62,000 nucleotides of DNA from Chrysomallon squamiferum. Its lineage: Eukaryota > Mollusca > Gastropoda > Neomphalida > Peltospiridae. Positions 50,901 to 58,969 of this stretch are shown in pieces. The DNA lies in assembly GCA_012295275.1 (NCBI GenBank), contig CM022665.1:15291476-15353475 (forward strand). The letters are read 5' to 3'. The notes under the pieces were generated by a model, which ran no database searches, was not told the DNA's origin, and saw only the letters and a list, made by a program, of their open reading frames with translations. The translations under genes were made by a program, and so were the position numbers. Position 1 is the first letter of the stretch. Each line of letters starts with the position of its first letter.

Positions 50901-53900
50901 CATCCTTTAATTTAGTGGTGTCTGCATCTTCATCATCAAAGGAGAGTTCTGTAGAGTGACTCAGTGTGTCAGACTCGTCATCAACATCAAAAGGATCTTT
51001 TGGTGGTTTGGGGACATCATCATCTCCTTTTGGAGGAGGCAGGTAGACTGTCCTCAGGTCCTTTTTAAAAACATGAATTATCATTTACAATGAGTGAAGA
51101 AGTTGGCAAAGAGTTGTGTTATAAAAAAAAAGTTAAAAAATTAATTAATATCTGTTTATGTTCTGACTGAAGAATTATAATTGAAATTAAAAAAAAAAAA
51201 TTGTAATATATATTTATTTAGTAAAGTTTTGTAATTATTGTTATTATTATTTATAGATACTGTGACTGAAGAACTTGTAGTAAAGTACTGTAATTATATA
51301 CTATTTATTTATTTATCAATTAAGGTTTGTATAATAAAATATCTTTTTAAATTTACTTTTTTATTTCCTTTGACAAAAAAAAATGAAATAAATATATAAA
51401 AACAAATAATAAATATATATAAAAAAAAATTTATAATAATATTAATAACAATAATAATAACAAAACTGATTTAAATAAATACATTACCAATTCCTTCAGA
51501 TCCTGAATATCAATAGATGCCATTGCATAGATTTCTTCAAATTTCCCATAATGCACAGCAATCTGTACTGTTTTGGGCTGTTCTGTTTTGGGTTTGTTTA
51601 AGTCAATAACACCATCTGGAATCTCATCTGGTAATCGTAGAACAAACTCTTCAAATCTGAGTAATAATAATAATAATAATAGCAATAAATAATAATAGCA
51701 ATAAATAATAATAAAAACAATAACAACAGCAACAACAGTAACAATAGCAATAGTAATAACAATAATAATAATAAAAATAAGAAGAATATGATAATGATGA
51801 AGAAAAAGAAGTGTATTAATAATAATAGCATCAAGAACAATAACAATAATATAACGGTAACAGCAGTAGTGATAATAATAATAATAATAATAACTATATT
51901 AATAATAATATTGTCAAGAATAACACTATAATGAAAACAACATATGCAATAATAATAATAATAATAATAATAAAAGGAAATAACAACAATTTAAAAAAGC
52001 TAAACGTATAACAGAAAAGTAGAAAAAAAACATTAGTAACAGATATCAGATTTGTTGCAATACTAATGATCACAAAAGAAAGCTGATGAAACAAAATATT
52101 TATTTATCATCACAATTATTAAGTTACCATTTAAATCACAATGTCTTTTAAGCACTATTTCCTGTGAGCACACTATGCTACTACATAATTCTTTTACAGC
52201 ACAATTTATCTTAAGTCCAGTATAAGCCTGACATTCCTCAAATTGCAAAACACACTTAAAAAAAATATATATATATAACACATATATGCATGTGTGATGC
52301 ATGGCATCTACAGAATTCACAACAAAACATTTAGAAAATAAAGCATTCATACTTACTTGGGTTTCTTTTTGCCAGCCTCCTGAATGTCATCTAAAATATA
52401 CAGAAAATGATGTAACATTCATTATATGATCATATTTATTTTCAATAATAATAATAACAATTACAATAACAGTAACATAATATTAATAATAAAAACAGTA
52501 ATAATGATAATGATGATGATGACAACAACAATAATAAAATATAAATTTAGTATTTTTTAGAATAAATAGATTCTACATAAATTATTGCTGATTTAATATT
52601 TACCAGTAGCTGGAGGCTTCTTAGTACCTTCTGCTTGTTCTTCATTCTTAATCAAATAAATAAATAAATAAATAAATTAATGGATAACAATGTAATTTAA
52701 TACCAGCAGAAAAGATGTTTTCAATTTTCAAAATGCATATAAATGCTGTTAATTTTCAGTAGATTGTATCATTCACTTGATGTGCAAACTGTAAATAAAA
52801 AATTATTTACAGTTTTTTGCAACAGGTTGAAAAGGCACAGGGGTTTGCTTGACAGTAAAAGAGGCAATGAAAGGGGCAGTAAGACAAAAAGCTTTGGAAA
52901 CCACTGATCTAATGACAAGATCATGAACAAACAAACAGCTAGCAGGTAAAAAAAATAACATTATATAAAAACAAAATTAGTATGTCAAAACTTTTTCCTG
53001 GTTGTAATTAACATACCCCTCAATCAAAATCTTTAACATATAATAAATCATAACCATAAAGCAAATACATCAGTGACATAAAGGAACAATTGCAATGCAA
53101 ATAACAATGATAACAATTATTAAAAAAGATAAATCTTTTGCTTCAGCATCTATTTTGTACAATACTCATTTTTAAACATTTTAAATTAGTAATTTAAAAA
53201 AATATGTATGATAATTAAAAAGATTCAATATCTCTTTTCAAATATTTTTGAAGGTCAATATCACCTAGGTTAAATTTTACATTGTTTACAGTAGTATGAT
53301 GAATTATGAAGCGAAGTTATAACCATTTATATACATTATAAGTGTATTTATTTACAGTCCACTTGTGTTTTCATAGTAACACCATCACCCAGGTTGAGAA
53401 TCACTGATTTAAATAAGCTTTAGAAAATAATGAACAAAATGACATAGCTGTATAAAGAATCATTAAAGGAGCTATGTGCAAATGATAATAACAGAAATAT
53501 CTCTCACCTCATCCTCCACAGGATCGAGGATTCCAGTTTTAAACATCTGAGTACCGAAAGTCACAGAACATTTGAGATCTTTCTTGTTGATGTCTTCAGG
53601 TGTGAACACTCTCACGTGAAGAAAAATGTCATATTCTGGCTCACCTGTCCACATCCCACTGTCTCGTGTTGGAGGTTTGATTACAGGTGTGACCTTAGGC
53701 TCATCAAATTTCACCCTCTGAAAAAAAGATTCATTACACTAGGTGGAAGATGGGAAATTCATTAATGAACATGTTACTTTGATGTCATGTTGGAGAATTA
53801 AAAGAATGAAGAAAATGAGGAAGCTGATTTCTAATGTGATCGGAAAAATAAAGGATTAACTGCAGATTACAATGTCAGGAAATTTGTTAATGGCGATGGC

Positions 53901-56900
53901 TGTAAACATAAACATATAACATTAGTTGGACATAAAAGGAAATTCGGAATGCTTCAAATGAAAAAAATAAAGTTGTCATGATTCTCTTATGGTGAATCAC
54001 ACGGAGCAAACACTTTGCTTTGACTTTGCTGACATCACTATAACACTGTCTCTGGAGTACAATTGATCAGGTCTTGATAAAAAAAACTAGAAATAATTTA
54101 AGTATAAAAAAAAGGATGAAAAATTCTAAAACTTTGAGTAAGTATGGAAGTGATGGACAGAAGTAAGAAGTAAGAAGAAAAAAACCAGAGAAAAAGGAAG
54201 TAATGGAGAAAATAAGAAAGTAAAGAGTGAAAAAGGACTGAAGAAAAGTAAGGAATGAAGGAAAGTACACAAAAAGAAAGAAATGAAACTATAAGAAAAT
54301 AAAGAGGAAGGATGGATGAAATTAAGGAAAATACATGAAAAGAAAAAAACTTAGAGAAAATAAGAAAATAAAGAAAGAAGGAATGAAGGAAAATACATGA
54401 AAAGAAAAAAGAGAAAATAAGAAAATAAAGAAGGAAGGAAGGAATGAAAATACGTAAAAAGAAAGAAATGTGACTAGAAGAAAATAAGGAAGGGAGAAGG
54501 AATGAAGAAAAAAGGAAGGAAAGAGAGAAATAAAGCAAACCTTTGGGGATGTTGATCTGCTTCGTATGTCTGACTGAGAAGTTTCATCACTCTCCTCAGC
54601 AATGTTAATCATCACTGACGTCACTTCCTTCTTCTCAGCTTCTTCATCTGCTTCATCTTCACTCTCTTCATCTTCTTCTTCGGGTTCCTCCAATGTTTCT
54701 TCTTCCTTTTCTTGATCCGATTTTTCTACAGGTGTCTCACCAGCAACCTGCAATAAACAGTTTGAATAATTAGATTTCAAAAAACTTCATCAACAGATGA
54801 AATAAGTGAATGAATCAATGAATGAACGAGTGACTAAATGAATCAATGAAATACTGAATAAACAGTGAATGACTACTACAGCTGAATCAATAAACAAAAG
54901 AACAGAAATGATCGACAAATGATCTGATGATGTAGTGACAGAGTTGAAAGAGTTTATACTGTTGAAATATTCTTCACTTGTAACATTAAAACAAAAAATA
55001 AATTCACCATTTTGTCTTCTTTAACCATTTCTGTTTCTTCTTCAGAATCAGACAATTCTTCTAAAGCACTGATATACTCATGAACATGCTCTAAACTGTA
55101 AAAATATATATTTTTTAAATTGAGTATGTTTTGTTTCTTACAGCTCTTTCTCAAATTTCTTGTTTAGTGAAAAATATACCAACAAAGTAATACTTAAATG
55201 TTATCAATATTTTGGAACATTTTCTCCAGTCAATTTTCATTAACAAAATGATGTTTCGTTTAAAGTAAAAATAATTTCAGTAAATCCAAATGAAACTTTA
55301 TTGTTATATTTAATAACGCTACTTCATTATCTGAAAATTTGGGAAAATGGTACTATACAGATAAAATAGAATAAAATAAAATAAAGTTAACAAACCCCAT
55401 CTTGGCCTTCTGCTTAATTCCTTCTATGAGAAACTTCCAGCGTCTTCCGTGACCTCTGGCTGTTGTTAATTTGGCAAAGAGTTTTTCCCAATTCATGATT
55501 CTCTTTTCTTTAGCAATTCTTTTAGACTAGAAAGAATAATAATTTTTAATCCATTAAAATATTTTTATATTTTCTTGTTAATTACAGTTTAATTTTTTTA
55601 TTATTATTATTTTTTTGTAAGATTAAAAAAAAAAAAAAAATGAAAAAAGGTGATGTGATCTAAAGATAACTGACCTGTTTTCTCAGTCTAGGTTTGAAAT
55701 AGTCTTGTTTCAACAAATCTAAAACATTGTCTGTATTAACATTGTTATTTAATAACTTTCACTTCAGGCAAATTTTATGTTCCATTTATGATGATAGTAT
55801 ATTCCAATACCTAATAAAGGAATTAAATTAATATTAGATTTTCAGTCAAATCCCTTTAATTTGGACATATATACACAAACACACACACAGAAGACAATCA
55901 TAGTCACGTACATATGCACACACATAAAGACATATTTTATATCTTTAAATAATAACTTTATGATTGATTTTCTTAATAATAATTTTTTAAATCTCACATG
56001 AGCATCAACAAGTTGAAGTCGCTTGATGGCTATGTTAAGTTGTCTCTGTTTACTTTCATAATTCTCGTGAAGCTTTTTCAATGCAGCACTTTTAGCTTCC
56101 CATGGTGTTGAGTAAACTCGAACCATTCGGATCAGTTCATTAACTGGATGACTCATGTCACTAACACTGAACAACAACAACATAATTTGTTTTTAAAAGA
56201 GTGAAAAAAAAAAAACAGAATATATTTACTATATGGTTTAAATTTATTAATCTATTGCATTCCATAAGTTACTTGCTGGATAATTTACCTTTAATTAAAA
56301 TTTATGTGAAAAAACAACAACAAAAAAACACTTAAATAGTTTATATTAAAATCAGACATTAAGTATAAAACAAACTAACTTTTACTTATATATCAGTTCT
56401 ATTAATTATCTAAAATCTGTTTGTATGTGTTTTCTACAATACATATACATACATAGATATACATACTTGAGTGTGTGAGTACAAAATTATAACTTAATGT
56501 TAAAATCATGGAAAATATATATCTAAGAATCTTTATTCTGTAATGCTATAATAACAAATGTATTAATAACAATTATGCTGTAAATACCTTCTGAAGACTT
56601 TTCCAGTTGTCAAAGCCAATTTGACAAGAAGTGTTGCAGGCAGAGCATGCTTGAGCAACTCATCTTTCATTTCAAGAAGCTATTGAATAAAACAAATATA
56701 TAAACTGTGCATATATTTATTAAAAAAAATATAATAATAATAATTACAAATAGAACAGAAAAATACATATATAAATAAATAAACAAATAAAACTTATTAC
56801 CTCTGTCAGTGCTGTGTGAACAAGAGCAATGGAATTATGAACACCATCACAAAGAATATCAAATTTATTTGGCTCTTTTGATTCACCTCCAATATCTTCT

Positions 56901-58352
56901 TCTTCATCATCACCTTCAGAATTAGAATCATTGTCAGATCCATTGGCAGAAGTCTTCTAAAATAAAATTTAAAACAAAGAAGAAAAAAAAAAAGAGTCAA
57001 AATTAAACTCTTAATTGAGCTTAAAACATAAAATGTATAGAGTTAAATTCAATTTTATTATTATTTCTAAAATGATAATAAGAAATATTTTATTAATAAT
57101 TTACTGTACACAGTTTTGAACTCCTTTATTTGCTGATTTTGTATCATACATATACTTAAGGACTGAAAAGGTACGTTACAATCCTACATTACTTTTTTCA
57201 GTTAGTGAAAATGGATCTTTTAAATGCACCATATCACTGGCTGTGGTGTACAGTACCATAGCCTTTATAGTACAATATGTGATGCAATTGCAAGAATAAG
57301 CAAAACCACCAACCTATGACATGAATCGAACAAAAACTCATTCATGCAAGTTCTTTACCACTACTGAATATTGTGTAGCCCATTTTTTTTAAAGTTATAT
57401 ATATAAATTATGCAGTTATGTTTTATGATGACAAACCTCAGCTCCAATCACATGTCTTGATCTTTCCCCAAGTTCTTCTTCTTCGTCATCTTCTTCTGCC
57501 AAAGCTTCCAAGTTGTTTCCAATAGCTCCTGATACAAGAAGAGAAAAATAATTCAGTTAGAGTTGGTGGAGAAACATAAAGTCACTAGCAGTAGAAACAA
57601 AAATAGTCATTAGCAGTAGTAAATAGGATATTAATTAGCAAGCAGAAAAAATAAAGAAATAAAATAATAATGAAAATGTCCATGAACAATGTTAATACAA
57701 AATATTACAATTTATTTTTGCACATAAAATGGCTTTATATATATACACACACACACACACGTTTTTAATAGGTTCAGAAGTCTTTCCAAAAATGTACAAA
57801 ATGTTTTACATTTATATTATTAATTTTAAATTAAGATTAAGTTATATTTCTTACACTCGTGAGTATATTCTGGCAACAAAATAAATTTCATAACATAAAA
57901 TATTTTGATATAGATCTTTAAAATACAAATTGTAGCTTTGGCTGTAAAACAGTAATTAAATTGTACATTATAATAACAAATAATGCTGTTAGGCCATATC
58001 AGCAAGGTAGCCTTTTATAGCATAAGTGATGTTTTTTAAAATGTCATTATGATTATCATGTCTAATAAACTGATTTTAAAAGTTAATGTTAAAAAAGAGA
58101 GAGAGAAAGAGAGAATAAATCCAACTATCCCTCTCCTGTACTCATTTACATAATCCTATATTTATAAACAACAAACAAATAAACAAAGAAAATAACCCCA
58201 AGAACAACAAAAAACAAAACCACAAAATTATTTTAGATCCTAAATAGGGCCTCAAGACAAACGGACACCTGCTATTAATATAACACAATGTAATATTTTA
58301 AAATAAATCTAGGACAGAGATTATTAATTTGTAAATACTTGCCAATATCCAT
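45931..58352 (-). CDS. Uncharacterised C2-domain-like, coiled-coil protein, 968 codons in 22 exons
   Basis: I assembled the gene from splice signals and phase. The 22 exons add up to 2,907 bases, including the stop, and agree in phase at every junction. The ATG at 58352 has A at -3 and G at +4. Predicted layout: residues 1-65 very acidic; 70-270 helical and coiled-coil, with basic RGHGRRWKFLIEGIKQKAK near 227-245; 274-330 Glu-rich; about 361-510 a C2-like beta-sandwich (IFLHVRVFTPEDI, LKCSVTFGTQMFKTGIL, FEEFVLRLP, TVQIAVHYG, IYAMASIDIQDL) without an obvious Asp calcium site; 515-560 acidic linker; 598-640 a folded block (YGVNELVFDLTGFDL); 643-700 Gln-rich coiled coil; 700-760 Ser/Arg; 755-890 conserved-looking IGRPLPKWGE and FNPRAHQYFHPTG; Ser/Pro-rich end. 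There is no signal peptide or membrane helix. A cytoskeletal, ciliary or centrosomal role is only a guess. It is head-to-head with ZFC3H1. Confidence 0.85.
46200..46345. repeat. AAAT/GAAT tetranucleotide tracts and poly-A
   Basis: TAAA, TAAG and TGAA tetramers followed by about 20 A in intron 21 of the C2-like gene. Confidence 0.8.
46399..46466 (-). CDS. C2-like gene exon 21, residues 866-888
   Basis: The acceptor is GTTTTTTCAG and the donor GTATCC. It encodes STDLRLTQPPSMFQLPPLPK and ends in phase 0. Confidence 0.85.
46744..46827 (-). CDS. C2-like gene exon 20, residues 838-865
   Basis: The acceptor is GGTTCTCAG and the donor GTAAAA. It encodes DVSLPALFMPFKTGTIFNPR, then AHQYFHPT, a stretch that looks strongly conserved. 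Confidence 0.88.
46963..47031. repeat. (AAT)n microsatellite, ~68 bp pure
   Basis: About 23 uninterrupted units in intron 19 of the C2-like gene. Confidence 0.97.
47481..47640 (-). CDS. C2-like gene exon 19, residues 785-837
   Basis: The acceptor is TTGTGTTTCAG and the donor GTAACA. It encodes a charged helix, FMERLRLYQEESKQHMAELS and on to HEEKMYDALK, probably coiled coil. Confidence 0.9.
47928..47956. repeat. Poly-A run
   Basis: About 29 A (poly-T on the sense strand) in intron 18, close to the donor of exon 18. Confidence 0.9.
47984..48071 (-). CDS. C2-like gene exon 18, residues 755-784
   Basis: The acceptor is TTTTATTCCAG and the donor GTGAGT. It encodes PLPAKVQKPRKNFRIGRPLP, then KWGESLPED. 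Confidence 0.9.
48400..48760. repeat. Decayed tandem copies resembling the exon 17 end
   Basis: The phrase CATTAGCCAGAGC.TTTGATGA, then AGTAAATGAAACATCTTTAT and CTTGAGATAA, occurs near 48410-48460, 48490-48600 and 48650-48705. It also matches the real coding sequence at 48760-48810. The exon end seems to have been duplicated in tandem into the downstream intron, with period about 105-150 bp, and then decayed. Confidence 0.7.
48757..49014 (-). CDS. C2-like gene exon 17, residues 669-754
   Basis: The acceptor is TTTCTTTCAG and the donor GTGAGG. A Gln-rich helix (QLKELASQLQQMELERQQLL, then a QQQQQ run) is followed by Ser/Arg-rich sequence with RSEGSRTTTASPS and SPSRIF, likely disordered. Downstream, the intron contains several decayed copies (near 48418, 48560 and 48665) of a CATTAGCC..GCATTTGACGAAG-like motif that resembles the end of this exon. 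Confidence 0.9.
49544..49623 (-). CDS. C2-like gene exon 16, residues 643-668
   Basis: The acceptor is a weak TTATTAG and the donor GTGAGC. It encodes ETILKADYDNLISAHDEDMQ, then ILKDTY. The phases on both sides agree. Confidence 0.85.
49855..49988 (-). CDS. C2-like gene exon 15, residues 598-642
   Basis: The acceptor is TTTTTATTCAG and the donor GTTAGT. It encodes GTYGVNELVFDLTGFDLSTT, then a helix ending GATSAIIFTPEPQE. Confidence 0.9.
50751..51060 (-). CDS. C2-like gene exon 14, residues 495-597
   Basis: The acceptor ends in AAAAAG after ATGTTTTT, which is weak, but the phase fits. The donor is GTATGA. It encodes DLRTVYLPPPKGDDDVPKPP, an acidic linker with DVDDESDTLS and SFDDEDADTT, then NLPLVLYWGKKRRPLSFNRQ. 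Confidence 0.88.
51488..51656 (-). CDS. C2-like gene exon 13, residues 438-494 (C2 strands)
   Basis: The acceptor is TTACTCAG and the donor GTAATG. FEEFVLRLPDEIPDGVIDL, TVQIAVHYGKFEEIYAMAS and IDIQDLKEL have the alternating pattern of C2 strands 4-7. The usual Asp residues of a calcium-binding loop are not evident. Confidence 0.9.
51657..51990. repeat. Imperfect AAT/CAA triplet region
   Basis: About 330 bases of AAT, AAC, AGT and CAA triplets in intron 12 of the C2-like gene. Poly-Leu and poly-Tyr frames on the - strand come from it. Confidence 0.9.
52357..52390 (-). CDS. C2-like gene exon 12 (34-bp micro-exon), residues 427-437
   Basis: The acceptor is TATATTTTAG and the donor an ideal GTAAGT. 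It encodes DIQEAGKKKP. It is short, but both phases fit. Confidence 0.8.
52604..52646 (-). CDS. C2-like gene exon 11 (43 bp), residues 413-426
   Basis: The acceptor is TTTGATTAAG after a TTTA repeat and the donor GTAAAT. It encodes NEEQAEGTKKPPAT, a linker loop inside the C2-like region. Confidence 0.78.
52810..53420. mobile_element. Possible hAT-type terminal fragments
   Basis: GCTTTGGAAACCACTGATCT (about 52890-52911) and AGGTTGAGAATCACTGATTT (about 53390-53411) resemble the right terminal inverted repeat of many animal hAT elements (…GAGAACCACTG). Left ends and eight-base target duplications were not found. Confidence 0.3.
53508..53717 (-). CDS. C2-like gene exon 10, residues 343-412 (C2 strands)
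   Basis: The acceptor is TTTTTTTCAG and the donor GTGAGA. It encodes RVKFDEPKVTPVIKPP, MWTGEPEYDIFLHVRVFTPE and DLKCSVTFGTQMFKTGIL, the first strands of the C2-like fold. Confidence 0.92.
54015..54090. repeat. Short dispersed repeat with A-rich end, copy 2
   Basis: Partner of 44940-45030. It lies in intron 9 of the C2-like gene on the same strand sense and ends in an A run. Confidence 0.5.
54100..54540. repeat. ~440-bp purine-rich tract (pyrimidine on the sense strand)
   Basis: The + strand is nearly all A and G, with only scattered T in ATACATGAAAAG-like units. A unit of about 65-70 bp (GGAAAATACATGAAAAGAAA, then AATAAGAAAATAAAGAA) repeats three to four times at 54240-54480. It begins directly after the donor of exon 9, so the transcript of the C2-like gene carries a long pyrimidine tract there. 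Confidence 0.85.
54541..54747 (-). CDS. C2-like gene exon 9, residues 274-342 (Glu-rich)
   Basis: The acceptor is TTTATTGCAG and the donor GTTTGC. An acidic run (EKEEETLEEPEEEDEESEDE) is followed by EKKEVTSVMINIAEESDETS and RSRSTSPK. Likely disordered or a single charged helix. Confidence 0.9.
55008..55095 (-). CDS. C2-like gene exon 8, residues 244-273
   Basis: The acceptor is TATTTTTACAG and the donor GTGAAT. It encodes LEHVHEYISALEELSDSEEE, then TEMVKEDKM. Confidence 0.9.
55396..55526 (-). CDS. C2-like gene exon 7, residues 201-243
   Basis: The acceptor is TTCTTTCTAG and the donor GTTTGT. It encodes SKRIAKEKRIMNWEKLFAKL, then TTARGHGRRWKFLIEGIKQK, basic and helical. Confidence 0.9.
55675..55755 (-). 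CDS. C2-like gene exon 6, residues 174-200 (acceptor uncertain)
   Basis: The donor CAG|GTCAGT is strong, and the peptide NVLDLLKQDYFKPRLRKQ looks genuine and runs smoothly into exon 7. The best-looking acceptor (AATACAG, exon start 55730) gives 56 bases and breaks the frame. An upstream, weaker acceptor (GTGAAAG, exon start 55755) gives 81 bases in phase 0, adding LLNNNVNTD. I chose the latter because it keeps the frame. Skipping the exon also keeps the frame. Confidence 0.55.
55998..56166 (-). CDS. C2-like gene exon 5, residues 117-173
   Basis: The acceptor is GTTGTTGTTCAG and the donor GTGAGA. It encodes DMSHPVNELIRMVRVYSTPW, then a long charged helix with HENYESKQRQLNIAIKRL. Confidence 0.92.
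56588..56679 (-). CDS. C2-like gene exon 4, residues 87-116
   Basis: The acceptor is TTATTCAATAG and the donor GTATTT. It encodes LLEMKDELLKHALPATLLVK, then LALTTGKVF. Confidence 0.9.
56801..56956 (-). CDS. C2-like gene exon 3, residues 35-86
   Basis: The acceptor is TTTATTTTAG and the donor GTAATA. Acidic Ser/Asp/Glu sequence (GSDNDSNSEGDDEEEDIGGE) passes into helix (FDILCDGVHNSIALVHTALT). Confidence 0.9.
57210..57385 (-). mobile_element. tRNA-derived SINE remnant
   Basis: On the - strand, from about 57381, the sequence reads GGGCTACACAATATTCAGTA, then GTGGTAAAGAACTTGCATGA and TGTTCGATTCATG. This is a tRNA-like head with an A-box-like segment (TATTCAGTAGTGG) and a good B box (GTTCGATTC) about 35 bases apart. 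The body ends near 57213 in TGATATGGTGCAT, which is shared with the element at 10100-10255. It lies in intron 2 of the C2-like gene. Confidence 0.6.
57437..57528 (-). CDS. C2-like gene exon 2, residues 4-34
   Basis: The acceptor is TTCTTGTATCAG and the donor GTTTGT. Only the frame AIGNNLEALAEEDDEEEELG stays open, which fixes the phase of exon 1. Confidence 0.9.
57744..57762. repeat. (TA)n-(CA)n microsatellite
   Basis: A short CA tract of about nine units after TA units. Confidence 0.9.
58343..58352 (-). CDS. C2-like gene exon 1, first 10 coding bases with GC donor
   Basis: ATGGATATTG is followed by GCAAGT. Using this GC donor joins in phase to exon 2 (MDIGAIGNN). The only nearby GT (four bases further) leads to a stop codon within exon 2. 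GC donors are usually followed by AAGT, as here. The start has A at -3 and G at +4. Confidence 0.75.
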
Positions 58353-58584
58353 GTTGATCTTGTATATGCAGTAATATTCGAATATTCAAACAGTTTAAAT
58401 TTTGTTAGTTAAAAACTCATTGCTACCATCAACCACGAACGTCTTATGCCGTCCATATTGTATTTACGTTGCTACGTTGTTCGGAAGACTTCGGTCAGTT
58501 TCGGCGTATTACGTAAATAAATAAGTCAGCTCAATTTAACTTTCAGAAATGAATAGTTTTCAAATCAAAATAAAATTCATTGAG

Positions 58585-58675
58585 TAGTAGTAATAGCAAC
58601 AGCAACAACAACAACAACATCGGCAGCAGCAGTACTAGTAGCGGTCGTAGTAGTCATAGTCGTAGTAGTAATAAA
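58585..58675. repeat. Mixed triplet repeat (TAG/CAA/CAG/CGT) in the promoter
   Basis: TAG, CAA, CAG and CGTAGT triplets run for 90 bases with many interruptions. It is the only CpG-containing triplet repeat in the window. Confidence 0.85.
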
Positions 58676-58890
58676 AATACTGTTGTTTTAGAGATGTATA
58701 TAATTATTCATTATATATATATATATATATTTTTTTTTTTTTCATAATATGTATATATATTCGCACAATATATATGCAACGATGAAATCAAACTGATTTA
58801 GATATTCTTATAAAAACTGCTTTCTTTCGTGTTACTTGTGAATATGATGCGCTCACGGAAAAGGGGGATTTTAGCCGAAGATTATTTAAA

Positions 58891-58947
58891 ATGGCGATCG
58901 ACAGAGGTCCGTTGAAAATACAAAATGATTTTAACAGACATTTTTGA
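58891..58947 (+). promoter_or_regulatory. Possible upstream ORF of ZFC3H1
   Basis: ATG at 58891 opens 18 codons ending at TGA, 22 bases before the main ATG, in a different frame. Its start overlaps the YY1-like AAAATGGCG. If the transcript begins upstream of 58891, this ORF would be read first and could lower translation. If YY1-type promoters are a guide, transcription may start just before it. Confidence 0.4.
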
Positions 58948-58969
58948 GCTTTCGAATTTAAAATAAGTA

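Larger units (their letters stand above)
58353..58969. promoter_or_regulatory. Head-to-head (bidirectional) promoter region
   Basis: 617 bases separate the start codons of the C2-like gene (-) and ZFC3H1 (+). CpG dinucleotides, rare elsewhere, cluster at 58435-58520 and 58840-58920. Visible motifs are the palindrome TTACGTAA at 58509-58516 (CRE/PAR-bZIP type), repeated TACGTTG near 58467 and 58475, and AAAATGGCG at 58888-58896, the YY1 core often found just downstream of start sites. A triplet repeat (AGC/AAC/TAG/CGT) at 58585-58675 and a TA plus poly-T tract at 58713-58742 divide the region in two. The transcription starts themselves are not visible. Confidence 0.7.

Noticed and set aside
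51598-52094. Leu/Tyr/Ile-rich frames on the - strand
   Set aside because: They are products of AAT/CAA triplet repeats in intron 12, apart from the real exon 13 at 51488-51656.
54067-54538. Long Phe/Ser/Leu-rich frames on the - strand
   Set aside because: They are products of the purine-rich intron tract. Only the N-terminal part of the frame reaching 54780 is real (exon 9).
58338-58352. GT donor four bases beyond the GC donor in exon 1 of the C2-like gene
   Set aside because: It shifts exon 2 into a frame that stops after about 16 codons.
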